This document shows positions 1-8,410 of a stretch of DNA of 64,000 nucleotides, piece after piece. Position numbers and translations under genes: made by a program. The number at the start of each line of letters is the position of its first letter. Within the stretch, counting starts at the first letter, position 1. Source of the DNA: Mycolicibacterium neoaurum (GTDB taxonomy: Bacteria > Actinomycetota > Actinomycetes > Mycobacteriales > Mycobacteriaceae). Below the pieces are notes generated by a model. The model searched no databases, was not told the DNA's origin, and saw nothing but the letters and a program-made list of their open reading frames with translations. The stretch covers positions 930,001 to 994,000 of the forward strand of contig NZ_JAQIIX010000002.1 of the NCBI RefSeq assembly GCF_036946495.1, read 5' to 3'.

Positions 1-1
1 C

Positions 2-1057
2 GACCAAGAATTCGACTTCGTCGAGCTGACACCGTCGATGTTCGACAGCGTCGCGCGCGCCGGGGCCGTCCGCGACGGGGCGTGCCGATTGTCCGCGATC
101 GGCGTCGGCGGCGAGGCCGTCCCGCCGGAGCTGTGGGCCGAACTGGGCGCGATGCCGTCGACCCGGGCCTACAACCTGTACGGGCCGACGGAGACCACCG
201 TCGACGCCCTGGTCGCCGAGCCCGACGGTTCGTTCGAGGCGAAGATCGGCACCCCGGTGGCGAACTCGACGGTCTACGTACTCGATCAGTGGTTGCGCCG
301 CGTTCCGCCCGGGGTGCGCGGTGAGCTGTACGTCGCGGGAGCGGGGCTGGCGCGCGGCTATCTCGGCCAATCAGCCAACACCGCACAGCGTTTCGTCGCC
401 AACCCCTACCGCGACGGTGAGCGGATGTACCGGACCGGTGATCTGGTCAGCTGGTCGGTCGACGGGCAGTTGATCTACCACGGCAGGGCCGACGAGCAGG
501 TCAAGATCCGCGGCTATCGGGTGGAACTCGGTGAGATCGAGTCCGCGCTGCGGGCAACACCCGACGTCGCGGACGCGGCCGTCGTGGCCCGCCACGACAC
601 TGCCAATCATGCTGTGCTCGTGGGGTATGCCGTGCGGGCCCCTGGTTGTGCACCCGACCCCGCCGAGCTCAAACGTCACCTGTCCACCCGGCTGCCGACC
701 TATATGGTCCCGGCGGCGGTCGTGCTCGTCGAAGCCATTCCGTTGCTGCCCAACGGCAAACTGAATCGGGCCGGTCTACCGATGCCCGATCTGGCCACCG
801 CCCCGGCGGTGCCACCGCGCAACGAGCTGGAGGCCGCGCTGTGCGATGCGGTTGCCGCGGTCATCGGGTGTGACGACATCGGTATCCACGACGACTTCTT
901 CGAGCGCGGCGGTGACAGCGTCGCCACCATGCGTCTGGTCGCCGCCGCCCATGCCGCCGGGATCGCCGTCAGTGCCCGTCAGATCTTCGAGCACCGCACG
1001 GTCGCCGAACTGGCGACCGTCTGCGCCGCCAGCTCAACCGCTGGTCACGAAAGCTGA
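2..1057 (+). CDS. Non-ribosomal peptide synthetase, C-terminal part (A domain end + PCP), 5'-truncated by window edge
   Basis: Open from the first bases of the window, so only the last ~351 residues are visible. Adenylation-domain core motifs appear in order: NLYGPTE near residue 58, GELYVAGAGLARGY near 105, YRTGDL near 143, GRADEQVKIRGYRVE near 162 and NGKLNR near 251. A carrier domain follows with FFERGGDS near residue 300; its Ser would carry the phosphopantetheine arm. The protein ends about 50 residues later with no thioesterase, epimerase or condensation domain, so release must be by another enzyme or the product passes to another synthetase. Immediately followed by iron-siderophore transport genes, so a siderophore (exochelin-like) synthetase is the likeliest role (inference). 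The activated amino acid cannot be read reliably because the N-terminal half of the pocket is missing. Confidence 0.9.
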   Translation, partial: DQEFDFVELTPSMFDSVARAGAVRDGACRLSAIGVGGEAVPPELWAELGAMPSTRAYNLYGPTETTVDALVAEPDGSFEAKIGTPVANSTVYVLDQWLRRVPPGVRGELYVAGAGLARGYLGQSANTAQRFVANPYRDGERMYRTGDLVSWSVDGQLIYHGRADEQVKIRGYRVELGEIESALRATPDVADAAVVARHDTANHAVLVGYAVRAPGCAPDPAELKRHLSTRLPTYMVPAAVVLVEAIPLLPNGKLNRAGLPMPDLATAPAVPPRNELEAALCDAVAAVIGCDDIGIHDDFFERGGDSVATMRLVAAAHAAGIAVSARQIFEHRTVAELATVCAASSTAGHES

Positions 1058-1104
1058 GATGAGCCGATGAGAATGGCTACCGGCGGGCCGATCCCGTGAA
1101 CACA

Positions 1105-1152
1105 ACACACCGCGAAGCGGCCCGCGGTCGGCGCACTGCGTTCGCGGTGTGT
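1105..1152. terminator. Inverted repeat between convergent NRPS and binding-protein genes
   Basis: A perfect 12-bp inverted repeat (ACACACCGCGAA and TTCGCGGTGTGT) separated by 24 bases lies between the NRPS stop and the oppositely oriented binding-protein stop at 1157. There is no T-tract on either strand. Position and symmetry suit a bidirectional terminator; function is inferred. Confidence 0.5.
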
Positions 1153-1156
1153 GGGG

Positions 1157-2257
1157 TCAGCTGACGATTGCCGGGACGGTGTCCGGGTTGCCGTCGAGTG
1201 CCACGGCGAGCTGCGGGGCCAGCCGATCCAACAGGTACGGGATCGACAGCACCGAGGCGAAGTAGTAGGCGCAGCTGGCGTCGGAGCCGCCCTGGATGAA
1301 AACCGAACGGTCTTCGCGGGCGACCCGCAGCCGGGAGAAGATCGGGTCAGCGGCCAGTTCGGCCTTCAGCGCCGGGACATCCTTGGGCTCCCAGACCAGA
1401 ACATCGGCATCGATCAGGTCGGCGCGCTCGAAACTGATGGTGGCGTCGAAGTTCTCGCCCAGCGCGTCCTTGACAGCAGCGGACTGGGTGAAACCGAGCA
1501 TCTGCAGGAATTGGCCGCGCGGATCGGTCGCCGCGGAGACGCTGTAACCGTCCTCATTGCGGTAGACCGACAGCCCGGTCTTGCCCTCGAATTGCGGGTA
1601 GGTGGACTTGGTCTCGGCGATCTTCTCGCGGGTCTGGGCCAGCAGCTGGTCACCCTTGGCCTTTTCGTCGAGAGCCTGCGCGAGGATGGGGGTGATCTGT
1701 TCCCAGGTCGCGGCGTAATCGTTGGTGTCCTTCGGCTGGGCCAACGTCGGCGCGATCTGCGAAAGGCGCGCGTACTGCGTATCGGTCAGGTCGGAGTACA
1801 GGCCGACGATCAGATCGGGTTTGAGGTTGGCGATCTCCTCGTACGGCGGCGCACCGTCGGCGGCGAAGGACAACTCGGCGGGCGCCTGCCGGTCCCCGAG
1901 CAGGTCCTTCGACCACGGGCCGAGCACGCCGGTGGTGAAGTATCCGTCCCAGGTCATGACGGCGACAGGCACGGTCCCGAGTGCGATCAGGGTGTCCTGC
2001 TCCTGCAGCCCGATCACCACGACGCGGCTGGGCTTCTGCTCAAGCGTGGTGCTGCCGTAGCGATGGTCGATGGTGACCGGGTAGGACCCCGACTGCTGGG
2101 CCGAGGTGGTCGAGGAGTCGGTTCGGCTGCTCGAGCAACCGGCAGCGACCAGGGCGAACAACATCACGAAGAGCATCAATACCCGGCCGCGCGCCCGCTT
2201 GCCGCCACGGCGGTCCGTGCTGGTCTGTCGCTCGGGCATGGTTGCCGCGATGGTCAT
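1157..2257 (-). CDS. Iron-siderophore ABC transporter substrate-binding lipoprotein (FecB/FhuD/FxuD type)
   Basis: 366 residues. N-terminal basic stretch, hydrophobic core and lipobox ending VAAGC place lipidated Cys41 outside the membrane. The mature part has the two-lobed TroA/FecB layout: an early region reading RVVVIGLQEQD, a middle segment NLKPDLIVG and a C-terminal segment with YFASVLSIPYLLDRLAP. It should deliver a ferric siderophore to the FecCD permeases encoded at 3664-5765. I chose ATG 2257 because GGAGG precedes it at good spacing; upstream in-frame starts would run through the IdeR box. Divergent from the exporter gene and regulated by iron through the box at 2283-2301 (inferred from the site). 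The exact siderophore is not determined by sequence. Confidence 0.88.
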   Translation of the reverse strand: MTIAATMPERQTSTDRRGGKRARGRVLMLFVMLFALVAAGCSSSRTDSSTTSAQQSGSYPVTIDHRYGSTTLEQKPSRVVVIGLQEQDTLIALGTVPVAVMTWDGYFTTGVLGPWSKDLLGDRQAPAELSFAADGAPPYEEIANLKPDLIVGLYSDLTDTQYARLSQIAPTLAQPKDTNDYAATWEQITPILAQALDEKAKGDQLLAQTREKIAETKSTYPQFEGKTGLSVYRNEDGYSVSAATDPRGQFLQMLGFTQSAAVKDALGENFDATISFERADLIDADVLVWEPKDVPALKAELAADPIFSRLRVAREDRSVFIQGGSDASCAYYFASVLSIPYLLDRLAPQLAVALDGNPDTVPAIVS

Positions 2258-2282
2258 CACAAAAGTTCCTCCGATGGTCGAA

Positions 2283-2301
2283 TTTGGTGAGCCTAACCTC
2301 G
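2283..2301 (-). promoter_or_regulatory. IdeR (DtxR-family) iron box
   Basis: On the minus strand the 19 bases read CGAGGTTAGGCTCACCAAA. Against the mycobacterial iron-box consensus TTAGGTTAGGCTAACCTAA this matches 15 of 19, including an uninterrupted GGTTAGGCT core. It sits 25 bp before the ATG of the siderophore-binding lipoprotein and 66 bp before the GTG of the divergent exporter, so Fe-IdeR could repress both. Found by reading; not scored with a matrix. Confidence 0.8.
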
Positions 2302-2367
2302 CACAGGTGGCCGGTTCAAGCGGTACGGGCGCACCATCCGGACGCCTCCGACCGCTAGCCTGTCCGG

Positions 2368-3648
2368 GTGCCTGACGACCGCGATGCGCAGATCTCATAC
2401 CTGCCCCGTGCACTGCGGCCACTGCGCAACCGCGACTACCGCCTGCTCACACTCGGGCTCTCGACCACCCTGCTGGGCAACGGGCTGTGGTCGGTCGCGC
2501 TGGTGTGGCAGGTCATCGCGATGGGAGGCGGTGCCGGGCAAGCGGCGATCGTGATGACGATGTTCAGCGCGGGCTTGCTGGTCAGTGTGCTGCCTGCCGG
2601 GGTGGCAGCCGACCGGCTACCCAAACTGGTCGTCATGCGCGCCTCGCTGTGGGTGCAGGCGGCGCTGCTGATCATTGTCGGCGTCCTCGCCGTCGGCGAG
2701 GAGGTTCAGATCTGGCATCTGGCGTTGGCCGGCTTCGCGTTCGGGATCGCCGAGGGGTTCTACATCCCCGCCTACACCGCGCTGTTGCCGACCATCTTGG
2801 CGCCGGAGGAACTGCTGGCCGCCAACGGGATCGAAGGGGTCTTGCGTCCCGGCCTGCAATTCGCGCTCGGCCCCGCAATCGGAGCGCTCCTGGTGCAACT
2901 GTGGTCGCCAGGGTGGGCGATCCTGACCCAGGGCGCGATGTTCGTGCTCGCCGCGATCATCCTCGGGTTCATCAGGCCTCCTTCGGCCATCGCCCCCGAC
3001 GGCGAGGACGACGAACCGGAATCGGCGCTGGGTGATCTGCTGGCCGGCTTGCGCTACATGTATCGCACCAAGTGGTTCTTCGCGACACTGTTGTTCGCCG
3101 TGGGCAATGTGCTCGTCGTCGTCGGCCCCATCGAGGTGCTGTTGCCTTTCGTGATCCGCGATATCGGCGGGGCCCCTGGACATCACGCGACCGTGCTGGC
3201 GGTGTTCGGGGTGGCCGGCGCGGTGGGCGCGCTGCTGGTGGCCTCGCGCCCACTGCCACGCCGCTACATCACCGTCATGCTGGTGCTGTGGGGATTGGGC
3301 GCGCTGCCGCTTGCCCTGATCGGCTACACCGACGCGATCTGGATGATCGCCGCGGTGATGGTGGTTGTCGGCGCCACTTCCGAAGCGGGTCAGGTCATCT
3401 GGGGAACGCTGCTGCAGCGGCGCGTGCCGGCCGAGATGCTCGGCCGCGCCTCAAGTCTGGACTTCTTCGTGAGCCTGGTGATGATGCCGGCGTCGCTGGC
3501 GCTGGCGGTCCCCGCCGCGCATCTGATCGGGACGACCGGTGTGTTCATCGTCGCGGGCGTGGCACCGGTGGTGTTCGCGGTGATCGCGCACCTCGCCGCC
3601 CGGCTGGGCCGCGATGAACTCGACCATCCGCTGGATGACCGGACATGA
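2368..3648 (+). CDS. MFS transporter, EntS-like siderophore exporter
   Basis: 426 residues with about 12 hydrophobic helices and the loop pattern of the MFS_3/EntS group (RLPKLVVMRASLW between helices 2 and 3; AGFAFGIAEGFYIPAYTALLP around helix 4-5). EntS-type carriers export the newly made siderophore across the cytoplasmic membrane using proton motive force. GTG start at 2368 follows closely a TAGCCT element. It is head-to-head with the binding-protein gene across the IdeR box and 15 bp before the first FecCD permease, so export and uptake genes are grouped. Could in principle carry another small molecule; the context favours a siderophore. Confidence 0.82.
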   Translation: MPDDRDAQISYLPRALRPLRNRDYRLLTLGLSTTLLGNGLWSVALVWQVIAMGGGAGQAAIVMTMFSAGLLVSVLPAGVAADRLPKLVVMRASLWVQAALLIIVGVLAVGEEVQIWHLALAGFAFGIAEGFYIPAYTALLPTILAPEELLAANGIEGVLRPGLQFALGPAIGALLVQLWSPGWAILTQGAMFVLAAIILGFIRPPSAIAPDGEDDEPESALGDLLAGLRYMYRTKWFFATLLFAVGNVLVVVGPIEVLLPFVIRDIGGAPGHHATVLAVFGVAGAVGALLVASRPLPRRYITVMLVLWGLGALPLALIGYTDAIWMIAAVMVVVGATSEAGQVIWGTLLQRRVPAEMLGRASSLDFFVSLVMMPASLALAVPAAHLIGTTGVFIVAGVAPVVFAVIAHLAARLGRDELDHPLDDRT

Positions 3649-3663
3649 CGGGCTGTCACGCCG

Positions 3664-4716
3664 ATGAGTGCTGAAGCCGTCCAGTCCCCGTCCCCCGTCG
3701 CGCGGGAATCGCGCGCCACGAACACCCGGACTCGCCTGGCCTGGCTGGCCGTCTTCTGTCTCGTCCTGCTTCTCGCCTGTATCGCCAGCGCCGCCGTCGG
3801 CACCCGCGACATCCCGATATCGACGGTCATGCGGGCGCTTTTCGACTACCAGGGATCCGACAACGAAGTCGTGGTCCGTGCGGCCCGCATTCCCCGAACG
3901 GTGCTGGGCCTGGTGGTCGGCGTGGCGATCGGCGTCGGCGGCGCGATGATCCAGGCCGTCACCCGCAATCCGCTGGCCGATCCCGTCGTGTTGGGCATCA
4001 CCCCCGGCTCGATGTTCAGCGTGGCAGTTGCGGTCGGCGTGTTCGGGTTGCGGTCCATCCACCAATACCTGTGGTTCGCACTCATCGGATCCGCCGTGGC
4101 CATGGCGATGGTCTACGCCATCGGCCGCTCGGGGCGCTGGGGCGCGACACCGATCCGGCTGACGTTGTCCGGAATCGCCATCGGCGCCGTCTTCACCGCG
4201 TTCACCTTGGCCCTGACCCTGTTGAACCCGTCGGCATTCGACCAGATGCGCGCCTGGGACGCCGGATCGATCGCCGGACGCGGCTGGGATGTCACCATCG
4301 CGGTGCTGCCGTTCGTCCTCGTCGGACTGGCGATCACCGCATCGGTGGCCCGTGGGTTGGACGCGATCGCCCTCGGTGACGATATGGCGCGCGCACTGGG
4401 TACTCAGCTGGCCCGGACGCGCACCCTCGGCCTCATCGCCATCACCTTGCTGTGCGGCGCGGCGGCCGCCGCGGCCGGCCCGATTGTCTTCGTGGGGCTG
4501 ATGATCCCGCACATCGCCCGCTGGCTAGTCGGCGCGAACCAACGGTGGATCCTGCTCATCTCGGCGATCGCGGCCCCTGCGCTGGTGCTGGCCGCGGACG
4601 TCCTCGGCCGGATTGCGTTGCGCCCGGCGGAACTGCCCGTCGGGATCGTCAGCGCATTCCTGGGCGCACCCGCCCTGATCTGGTTGGTCCGGCGCAAGAC
4701 GGCGATCCAACCGTGA
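3664..4716 (+). CDS. FecCD-family iron-siderophore ABC permease, subunit 1
   Basis: 350 residues, multi-helix integral membrane protein of the BtuC/FecCD family. Family landmarks: IPRTVLGLVVGVAIGVGGAMIQAVTRNPLADP near residues 75-105, LGTQLARTRTLG coupling-helix region near 240, and GPIVFVGLMIPHIAR near 275. Together with the second permease it would form the membrane channel that takes the ferric siderophore from the lipoprotein at 1157-2257. ATG 3664 lies 15 bp after the exporter stop; the stop overlaps the start of the next permease by four bases, suggesting coupled translation. No ATPase of this transporter is found in the window. Confidence 0.92.
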   Translation: MSAEAVQSPSPVARESRATNTRTRLAWLAVFCLVLLLACIASAAVGTRDIPISTVMRALFDYQGSDNEVVVRAARIPRTVLGLVVGVAIGVGGAMIQAVTRNPLADPVVLGITPGSMFSVAVAVGVFGLRSIHQYLWFALIGSAVAMAMVYAIGRSGRWGATPIRLTLSGIAIGAVFTAFTLALTLLNPSAFDQMRAWDAGSIAGRGWDVTIAVLPFVLVGLAITASVARGLDAIALGDDMARALGTQLARTRTLGLIAITLLCGAAAAAAGPIVFVGLMIPHIARWLVGANQRWILLISAIAAPALVLAADVLGRIALRPAELPVGIVSAFLGAPALIWLVRRKTAIQP

Positions 4717-5765
4717 CCCCGCCCGTGACTACGGGGACCGATCACGTCGATTTCGGGCGCCCCACGTTGAGATGGCGAAACCTACGCATCGACGTCATCT
4801 CCGTGGTCACCACCGCCGTGCTGATTCTCGCGGCGCTCGTGGTGTCGATCTTCAGCCTCGGTGCCGGCGATTACGACATCGCTCCATGGGACGTGCTGCG
4901 CGCGGTGTTCGGCAGCGGGGCACCGTTCGACATCGTGGTGGTCCGCGAGTGGCGAGCGCCGCGGGTGTTGATGGCGCTGATACTCGGTGCGCTGCTGGGT
5001 ATCTCGGGTGCCATCTTCCAATCGCTCACCAAGAATGCGCTGGGTAGTCCCGATGTCATCGGCTTCAATTCGGGTTGCTACTTCGGCGCGCTCGTGGTGA
5101 TCCTGTTCGTCGGTGCGCACTCGAGCGCGCTCCTCGCCGTCGGCGCGGTCGCCGGCGGCTTCGCGACCGCCGCCATCGTGTATCTGCTTGCCTTCAAACG
5201 CGGTATCGCCGGTTTCCGGCTGATCATCGTGGGCGTGGCGGTCGCGATCATGATCGAGGCGGTCAACACCTGGATGATCCTCAAGGCCAATCTGCAGGTC
5301 GCCATATCGGCCGCGGCATGGGGTGCGGGCACCCTCGCCAATGTCACCAACGGCCAAGTTCTGGTGGTCCTCGCCGGAACTGCCGTGTTGGTCGTGCCGA
5401 TTGCCATGATCGCCCGGCGGATGCCGGTGGCGCAGCTTGGCGATGACGTCGCCGCCGCGCTCGGCCTGCGCATGGAGGCCACGCGGGTGCTGATGCTGGC
5501 CGTCGGTGTTGGATGCGTCGCCATGGCAACCGCTTTCACCGGACCCATCAGCTTCGTGGCGCTGGCCGCACCGCAACTGGCCGCCCAGATCACCCGCGGC
5601 GGAGGGCTGCGGCTGGCCCCGTCGGCGGCGATGGGCGCGGCGATCCTGGCCGCCTCCGATGCCGCGGCCCAGCACCTGCTGCCCGGCCAACTGCCGGTCG
5701 GCGTGATCACCTGGGGTATCGGCGGCGCGTATCTGGTGTGGCTGCTGATCAGGCAGTCGGGCTGA
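4713..5765 (+). CDS. FecCD-family iron-siderophore ABC permease, subunit 2
   Basis: 350 residues from GTG 4713, which overlaps the preceding stop as GTGA. Same family as its neighbour: VREWRAPRVLMALILGALLGISGAIFQSLTKNALGSPD near residues 75-110, LGDDVAAALGLRMEATR near 240 and GPISFVALAAPQLAAQI near 275. It should pair with subunit 1 as a heterodimeric channel, as FepD/FepG do for enterobactin. Its reading frame is open well upstream inside the previous gene, but that extension has no family similarity and was not used. The gene is last in this transport run; it converges on the LLM oxidoreductase. Confidence 0.92.
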   Translation: MTPPVTTGTDHVDFGRPTLRWRNLRIDVISVVTTAVLILAALVVSIFSLGAGDYDIAPWDVLRAVFGSGAPFDIVVVREWRAPRVLMALILGALLGISGAIFQSLTKNALGSPDVIGFNSGCYFGALVVILFVGAHSSALLAVGAVAGGFATAAIVYLLAFKRGIAGFRLIIVGVAVAIMIEAVNTWMILKANLQVAISAAAWGAGTLANVTNGQVLVVLAGTAVLVVPIAMIARRMPVAQLGDDVAAALGLRMEATRVLMLAVGVGCVAMATAFTGPISFVALAAPQLAAQITRGGGLRLAPSAAMGAAILAASDAAAQHLLPGQLPVGVITWGIGGAYLVWLLIRQSG

Positions 5766-5780
5766 CACCGGCGGTATCAG
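5762..5780. terminator. Short hairpin across two convergent stop codons
   Basis: CTGACACC-GGC-GGTATCAG forms an 8-bp stem with one mismatch and a 3-base loop. It spans the stop of the second FecCD permease and the stop of the LLM oxidoreductase. Compact convergent terminator is a reasonable but unproven reading. Confidence 0.35.
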
Positions 5781-6820
5781 TACGCCGCGAGGATCGGCTC
5801 CAGCTCCGTCGGCGTGGCGCCGTGCAGGATCACCCCGTCGGCACCGAGCGCCAGTTGCTCACGAATGGTGGTGACGCACTCCTGCGGACTTCCGGTGGCC
5901 GCCGGTGCCGTCCACTCCGGGGGCAGCAAGGTCGCAATATGCTCGAGTTTCTCGACGGGGGTGGTGGGGCTGTCGATCGCCTGCAGCCCACCGACGTAGA
6001 AGCTCTGCACCACCTCGTCATCGCGAAAGCGCTGCAGGACAGCGGGATCCCATTGATTGGTCCGCACCAGCAGGTCGCCGTAGGCCTGCAGGTAGGTGGC
6101 CAATCGGCCGACGAGCTTACGCAGCCGCATCTCCTCGGGAAGGTGGTCCCCGATGGTCGCCAGGCATGACCACACCTTCACGTCGTCCGGGTTTCGGCCG
6201 GCCCGCTCGGCCGCGGATTTCACCGTCTTCACGCAGCGCGCCAGTGTCTCGTCGGTGAAGAAGGTGTGCAGGATGACCTGATCCATGACGCGACCGCCCA
6301 GTTCCAGGGAGTTCGGCGCGAAGGCGACCATGCCCATCGGGATGTCGACGTCGTAGTCCTGGCCGAGCCGCAGCAACGGAAACCTGCCCATCGGGCCCTC
6401 GTGGCCGACGATGGTCTCACCCCGGAACAGTCGGCGCATCACCCCGACGAAGTCCTCCATCTGCGCGGTGGTGATGCGCGACATCCCGAACGCATCCTGC
6501 AGTGGCGGCACACCCCGGCCGATACCGAGGGTGAAGCGGCCCTCGCTGAGGCGCGACATGGTGAGCGCGTAGGCGGCGGTGACGATGGGGTGTCGGGTGT
6601 TGTGATTGGTGGCGCCGGTGGCGATGCCGATCCGGTCGGACACCGCGGCCGCGGCCCCGGACAGGGTGCACGCCTCCTTGGTGTTGAAGCGCTCGGAGAT
6701 GAATACGTGGCCGAGCCCCAGTTCTTCGGCGCGGCGGATCTCGTCGATCATCACGCGCGGTGATTCCGGCTGCCCGCCAAGGGTGTAGAAGCCCAGCTCG
6801 GGTATCTGGGTCACGGTCAC
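5777..6820 (-). CDS. LLM-class flavin/F420-dependent oxidoreductase
   Basis: 347 residues, luciferase-like monooxygenase fold. Visible family features: LGFYTLGGQPESPR at the N-terminus, LGLGHVFISERF near residue 40, IATGATNHNTRHPI near 65, SRLSEGRFTLGIGRG near 90 and a C-terminal GADGVILHGATP. The closest mycobacterial group (TIGR03857-like) uses coenzyme F420; that cofactor assignment is from family knowledge. GTG 6820 overlaps the stop of the SnoaL-like gene (GTGA) and a GAGGAGG sequence precedes it, so the two are translated together. Substrate unknown. Confidence 0.85.
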   Translation of the reverse strand: MTVTQIPELGFYTLGGQPESPRVMIDEIRRAEELGLGHVFISERFNTKEACTLSGAAAAVSDRIGIATGATNHNTRHPIVTAAYALTMSRLSEGRFTLGIGRGVPPLQDAFGMSRITTAQMEDFVGVMRRLFRGETIVGHEGPMGRFPLLRLGQDYDVDIPMGMVAFAPNSLELGGRVMDQVILHTFFTDETLARCVKTVKSAAERAGRNPDDVKVWSCLATIGDHLPEEMRLRKLVGRLATYLQAYGDLLVRTNQWDPAVLQRFRDDEVVQSFYVGGLQAIDSPTTPVEKLEHIATLLPPEWTAPAATGSPQECVTTIREQLALGADGVILHGATPTELEPILAAY

Positions 6821-7251
6821 AGCGTTGCCTCCTCGGCGAGTTCGGGCCATCGGTCATGGTCGTAGATGCAGGGATTCCATACCTCGACGATGCGTCCCGC
6901 GACGACCCGGTAGACCTCGATCGATGAGATGACATCGCATGTTCCGTCGCGATTGACGATGTCCGCTTGGTAGACAATCGAACACAGCTCATCGTCGGCG
7001 ACGATATGCGGCAGTGTGAAGTGCACACTCTGCACGCTCGCCCACAGATCGCGCACCCGCTGGACCGCCTCGTCATGGGTCAGCACGGTGCGCCCACCCG
7101 GTGTGTTCCGGATGATCCGATCACCGATGATCTGCTCGCCGATGGCGTAGTTCTGTGCATTCCACAGCTCGAAGTTGTATAGCTCAACGATGCTGCGCGG
7201 ATCGGCCATCGGCGCACTCGGTGTCGGCGCGGTCGGCTGTGGTGTAACCAT
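6817..7251 (-). CDS. SnoaL/NTF2-like small protein
   Basis: 144 residues. The body (SIVELYNFELWNAQNYA, then SVQSVHFTLPHIVADDE and GTCDVISSIEVYRVVAGRIVEVWNP) fits the cone-shaped NTF2/SnoaL fold used by small isomerases, hydrolases and pocket proteins. ATG 7251 chosen; a longer in-frame start would cross the putative operator in the divergent promoter. It precedes and overlaps the LLM oxidoreductase, so it may act on the same substrate (inference). It is divergent from the phosphotransferase. Confidence 0.75.
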   Translation of the reverse strand: MVTPQPTAPTPSAPMADPRSIVELYNFELWNAQNYAIGEQIIGDRIIRNTPGGRTVLTHDEAVQRVRDLWASVQSVHFTLPHIVADDELCSIVYQADIVNRDGTCDVISSIEVYRVVAGRIVEVWNPCIYDHDRWPELAEEATL

Positions 7252-7263
7252 GACCACATTTTT

Positions 7264-7285
7264 ACTTGCTTGCACACAAGTTAAC
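7264..7285. promoter_or_regulatory. Operator-like palindrome in divergent promoter
   Basis: The 50-bp gap between the SnoaL-like and phosphotransferase genes contains ACTTG(8)CAAGT with a nested CTTG-CACA-CAAG palindrome and an adjoining GTTAAC. Spacing and dyad symmetry are typical of TetR-family sites; the TetR gene at 8411-9025 is the nearest candidate regulator. Inference only. Confidence 0.4.
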
Positions 7286-7300
7286 AACTAGATTTCGAAT

Positions 7301-8401
7301 ATGACCTCGATTACATCGCTCTTCCCGCGCGCGGCATCCGAGCTGACGACGGACTGGCTCATCGAGATCCTCACGGCATCCGGTGCCATCGCACCGGGTA
7401 CACGCGTCACCGATCTGCGCGCGCAGCGCATCGCCGAGGGCGTCGGCTTCGCATCGTTCCTGTACCGGGTGCACCTCGTTCTCGACGGCGCGGGCCCGGC
7501 CAGCGTGATCGCCAAGTTCCCCACCGACTACCCCGATTACCAGCTACTGGCCGCCTCGATCCGGCTCTACGAGCGAGAGGTGACGTTCTACAACGAGGTC
7601 ACCACGTCGGCGCCCCTGCGCTCCCCACGCGCGCACGCCGCCGAGTTCGATTCCGCCACCGGCGAGTTCGTCATCGTCATGGAGGACGTAGGCGCTCTCG
7701 AAAATGCCGACCAGGTGGTCGGATTGAGTTTCGACCGGGCCCGTGCAGTGCTTGCAGAAACGGCCCGCTTCCATGCCTGGGGTTGGGATACGACGCCCCA
7801 GGCCACCCGCCACCCAGCCTTCCTGAACCTCGATGACGCGCGGATGGCCGGCCTCTTCAGCGCAGGCACCGCCGCCGGTTGGGCGGTGTTCGCCCGGCAT
7901 GGCCGCGCCGATGTGCCGGCCGATCTCGCGACGTTGATCGACGACTACACCACGTCGGCACCCCACCTGCTGTCGGCACTCACCACGCCCACGACGCTGG
8001 TCAACGGTGACCTGCGCGCCGACAACCTGTTCTTCGCCGACGATGGCTCACATGTCACCGTCGATTTCCAGTTCGCCGGTCGCGGATGCGGCATCTGGGA
8101 TGTCGCCTACCTTGTGGGCCAAGGTATGTCGCCGGCGGAACGGGACGGGCGGGAAATCGAACTGGTCCGCCATTACCTCAGCACCCTGGCGGGACTGGGT
8201 ATCGACTACCCGTTCGACCAGGCCTGGCAACAGTTCCAGATCGCCACGGTCATACAGATCGCGTTGCCGCTGGCAGCGATGATGTCCTGGGACAACGTCA
8301 ACGACCGCGGGCGAGAACTTTTGCAGGTTCTGATGGAGCGCAGCGTTGCGATCATCGCCGACTGCGATGCGGTCAGCGCGGTCCGCGCCGTGATCGGCTG
8401 A
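7301..8401 (+). CDS. Phosphotransferase, aminoglycoside/choline-kinase-like (EcKinase-type)
   Basis: 366 residues with a protein-kinase-like small-molecule kinase fold. An N-lobe segment reads VIAKFPTDYPDYQ, the hinge EFVIVMEDVGA, and the catalytic loop NGDLRADN puts the likely base at Asp237; the metal-binding DFQ follows at about 255. The usual HGD histidine is replaced by Asn, as in several actinobacterial members. It should phosphorylate a small hydroxylated substrate, not identified. ATG 7301 has no clear ribosome site, so the transcript may be leaderless. Convergent with the TetR gene, 9 bp apart. Confidence 0.8.
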   Translation: MTSITSLFPRAASELTTDWLIEILTASGAIAPGTRVTDLRAQRIAEGVGFASFLYRVHLVLDGAGPASVIAKFPTDYPDYQLLAASIRLYEREVTFYNEVTTSAPLRSPRAHAAEFDSATGEFVIVMEDVGALENADQVVGLSFDRARAVLAETARFHAWGWDTTPQATRHPAFLNLDDARMAGLFSAGTAAGWAVFARHGRADVPADLATLIDDYTTSAPHLLSALTTPTTLVNGDLRADNLFFADDGSHVTVDFQFAGRGCGIWDVAYLVGQGMSPAERDGREIELVRHYLSTLAGLGIDYPFDQAWQQFQIATVIQIALPLAAMMSWDNVNDRGRELLQVLMERSVAIIADCDAVSAVRAVIG

Positions 8402-8410
8402 TCGCCGCAG

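Noticed and set aside
1151..2290. Long plus-strand open frame opposite the siderophore-binding lipoprotein
   Set aside because: Shadow of GC-rich coding on the minus strand; low-complexity composition and no family match, while the opposite strand has lipobox and family motifs.
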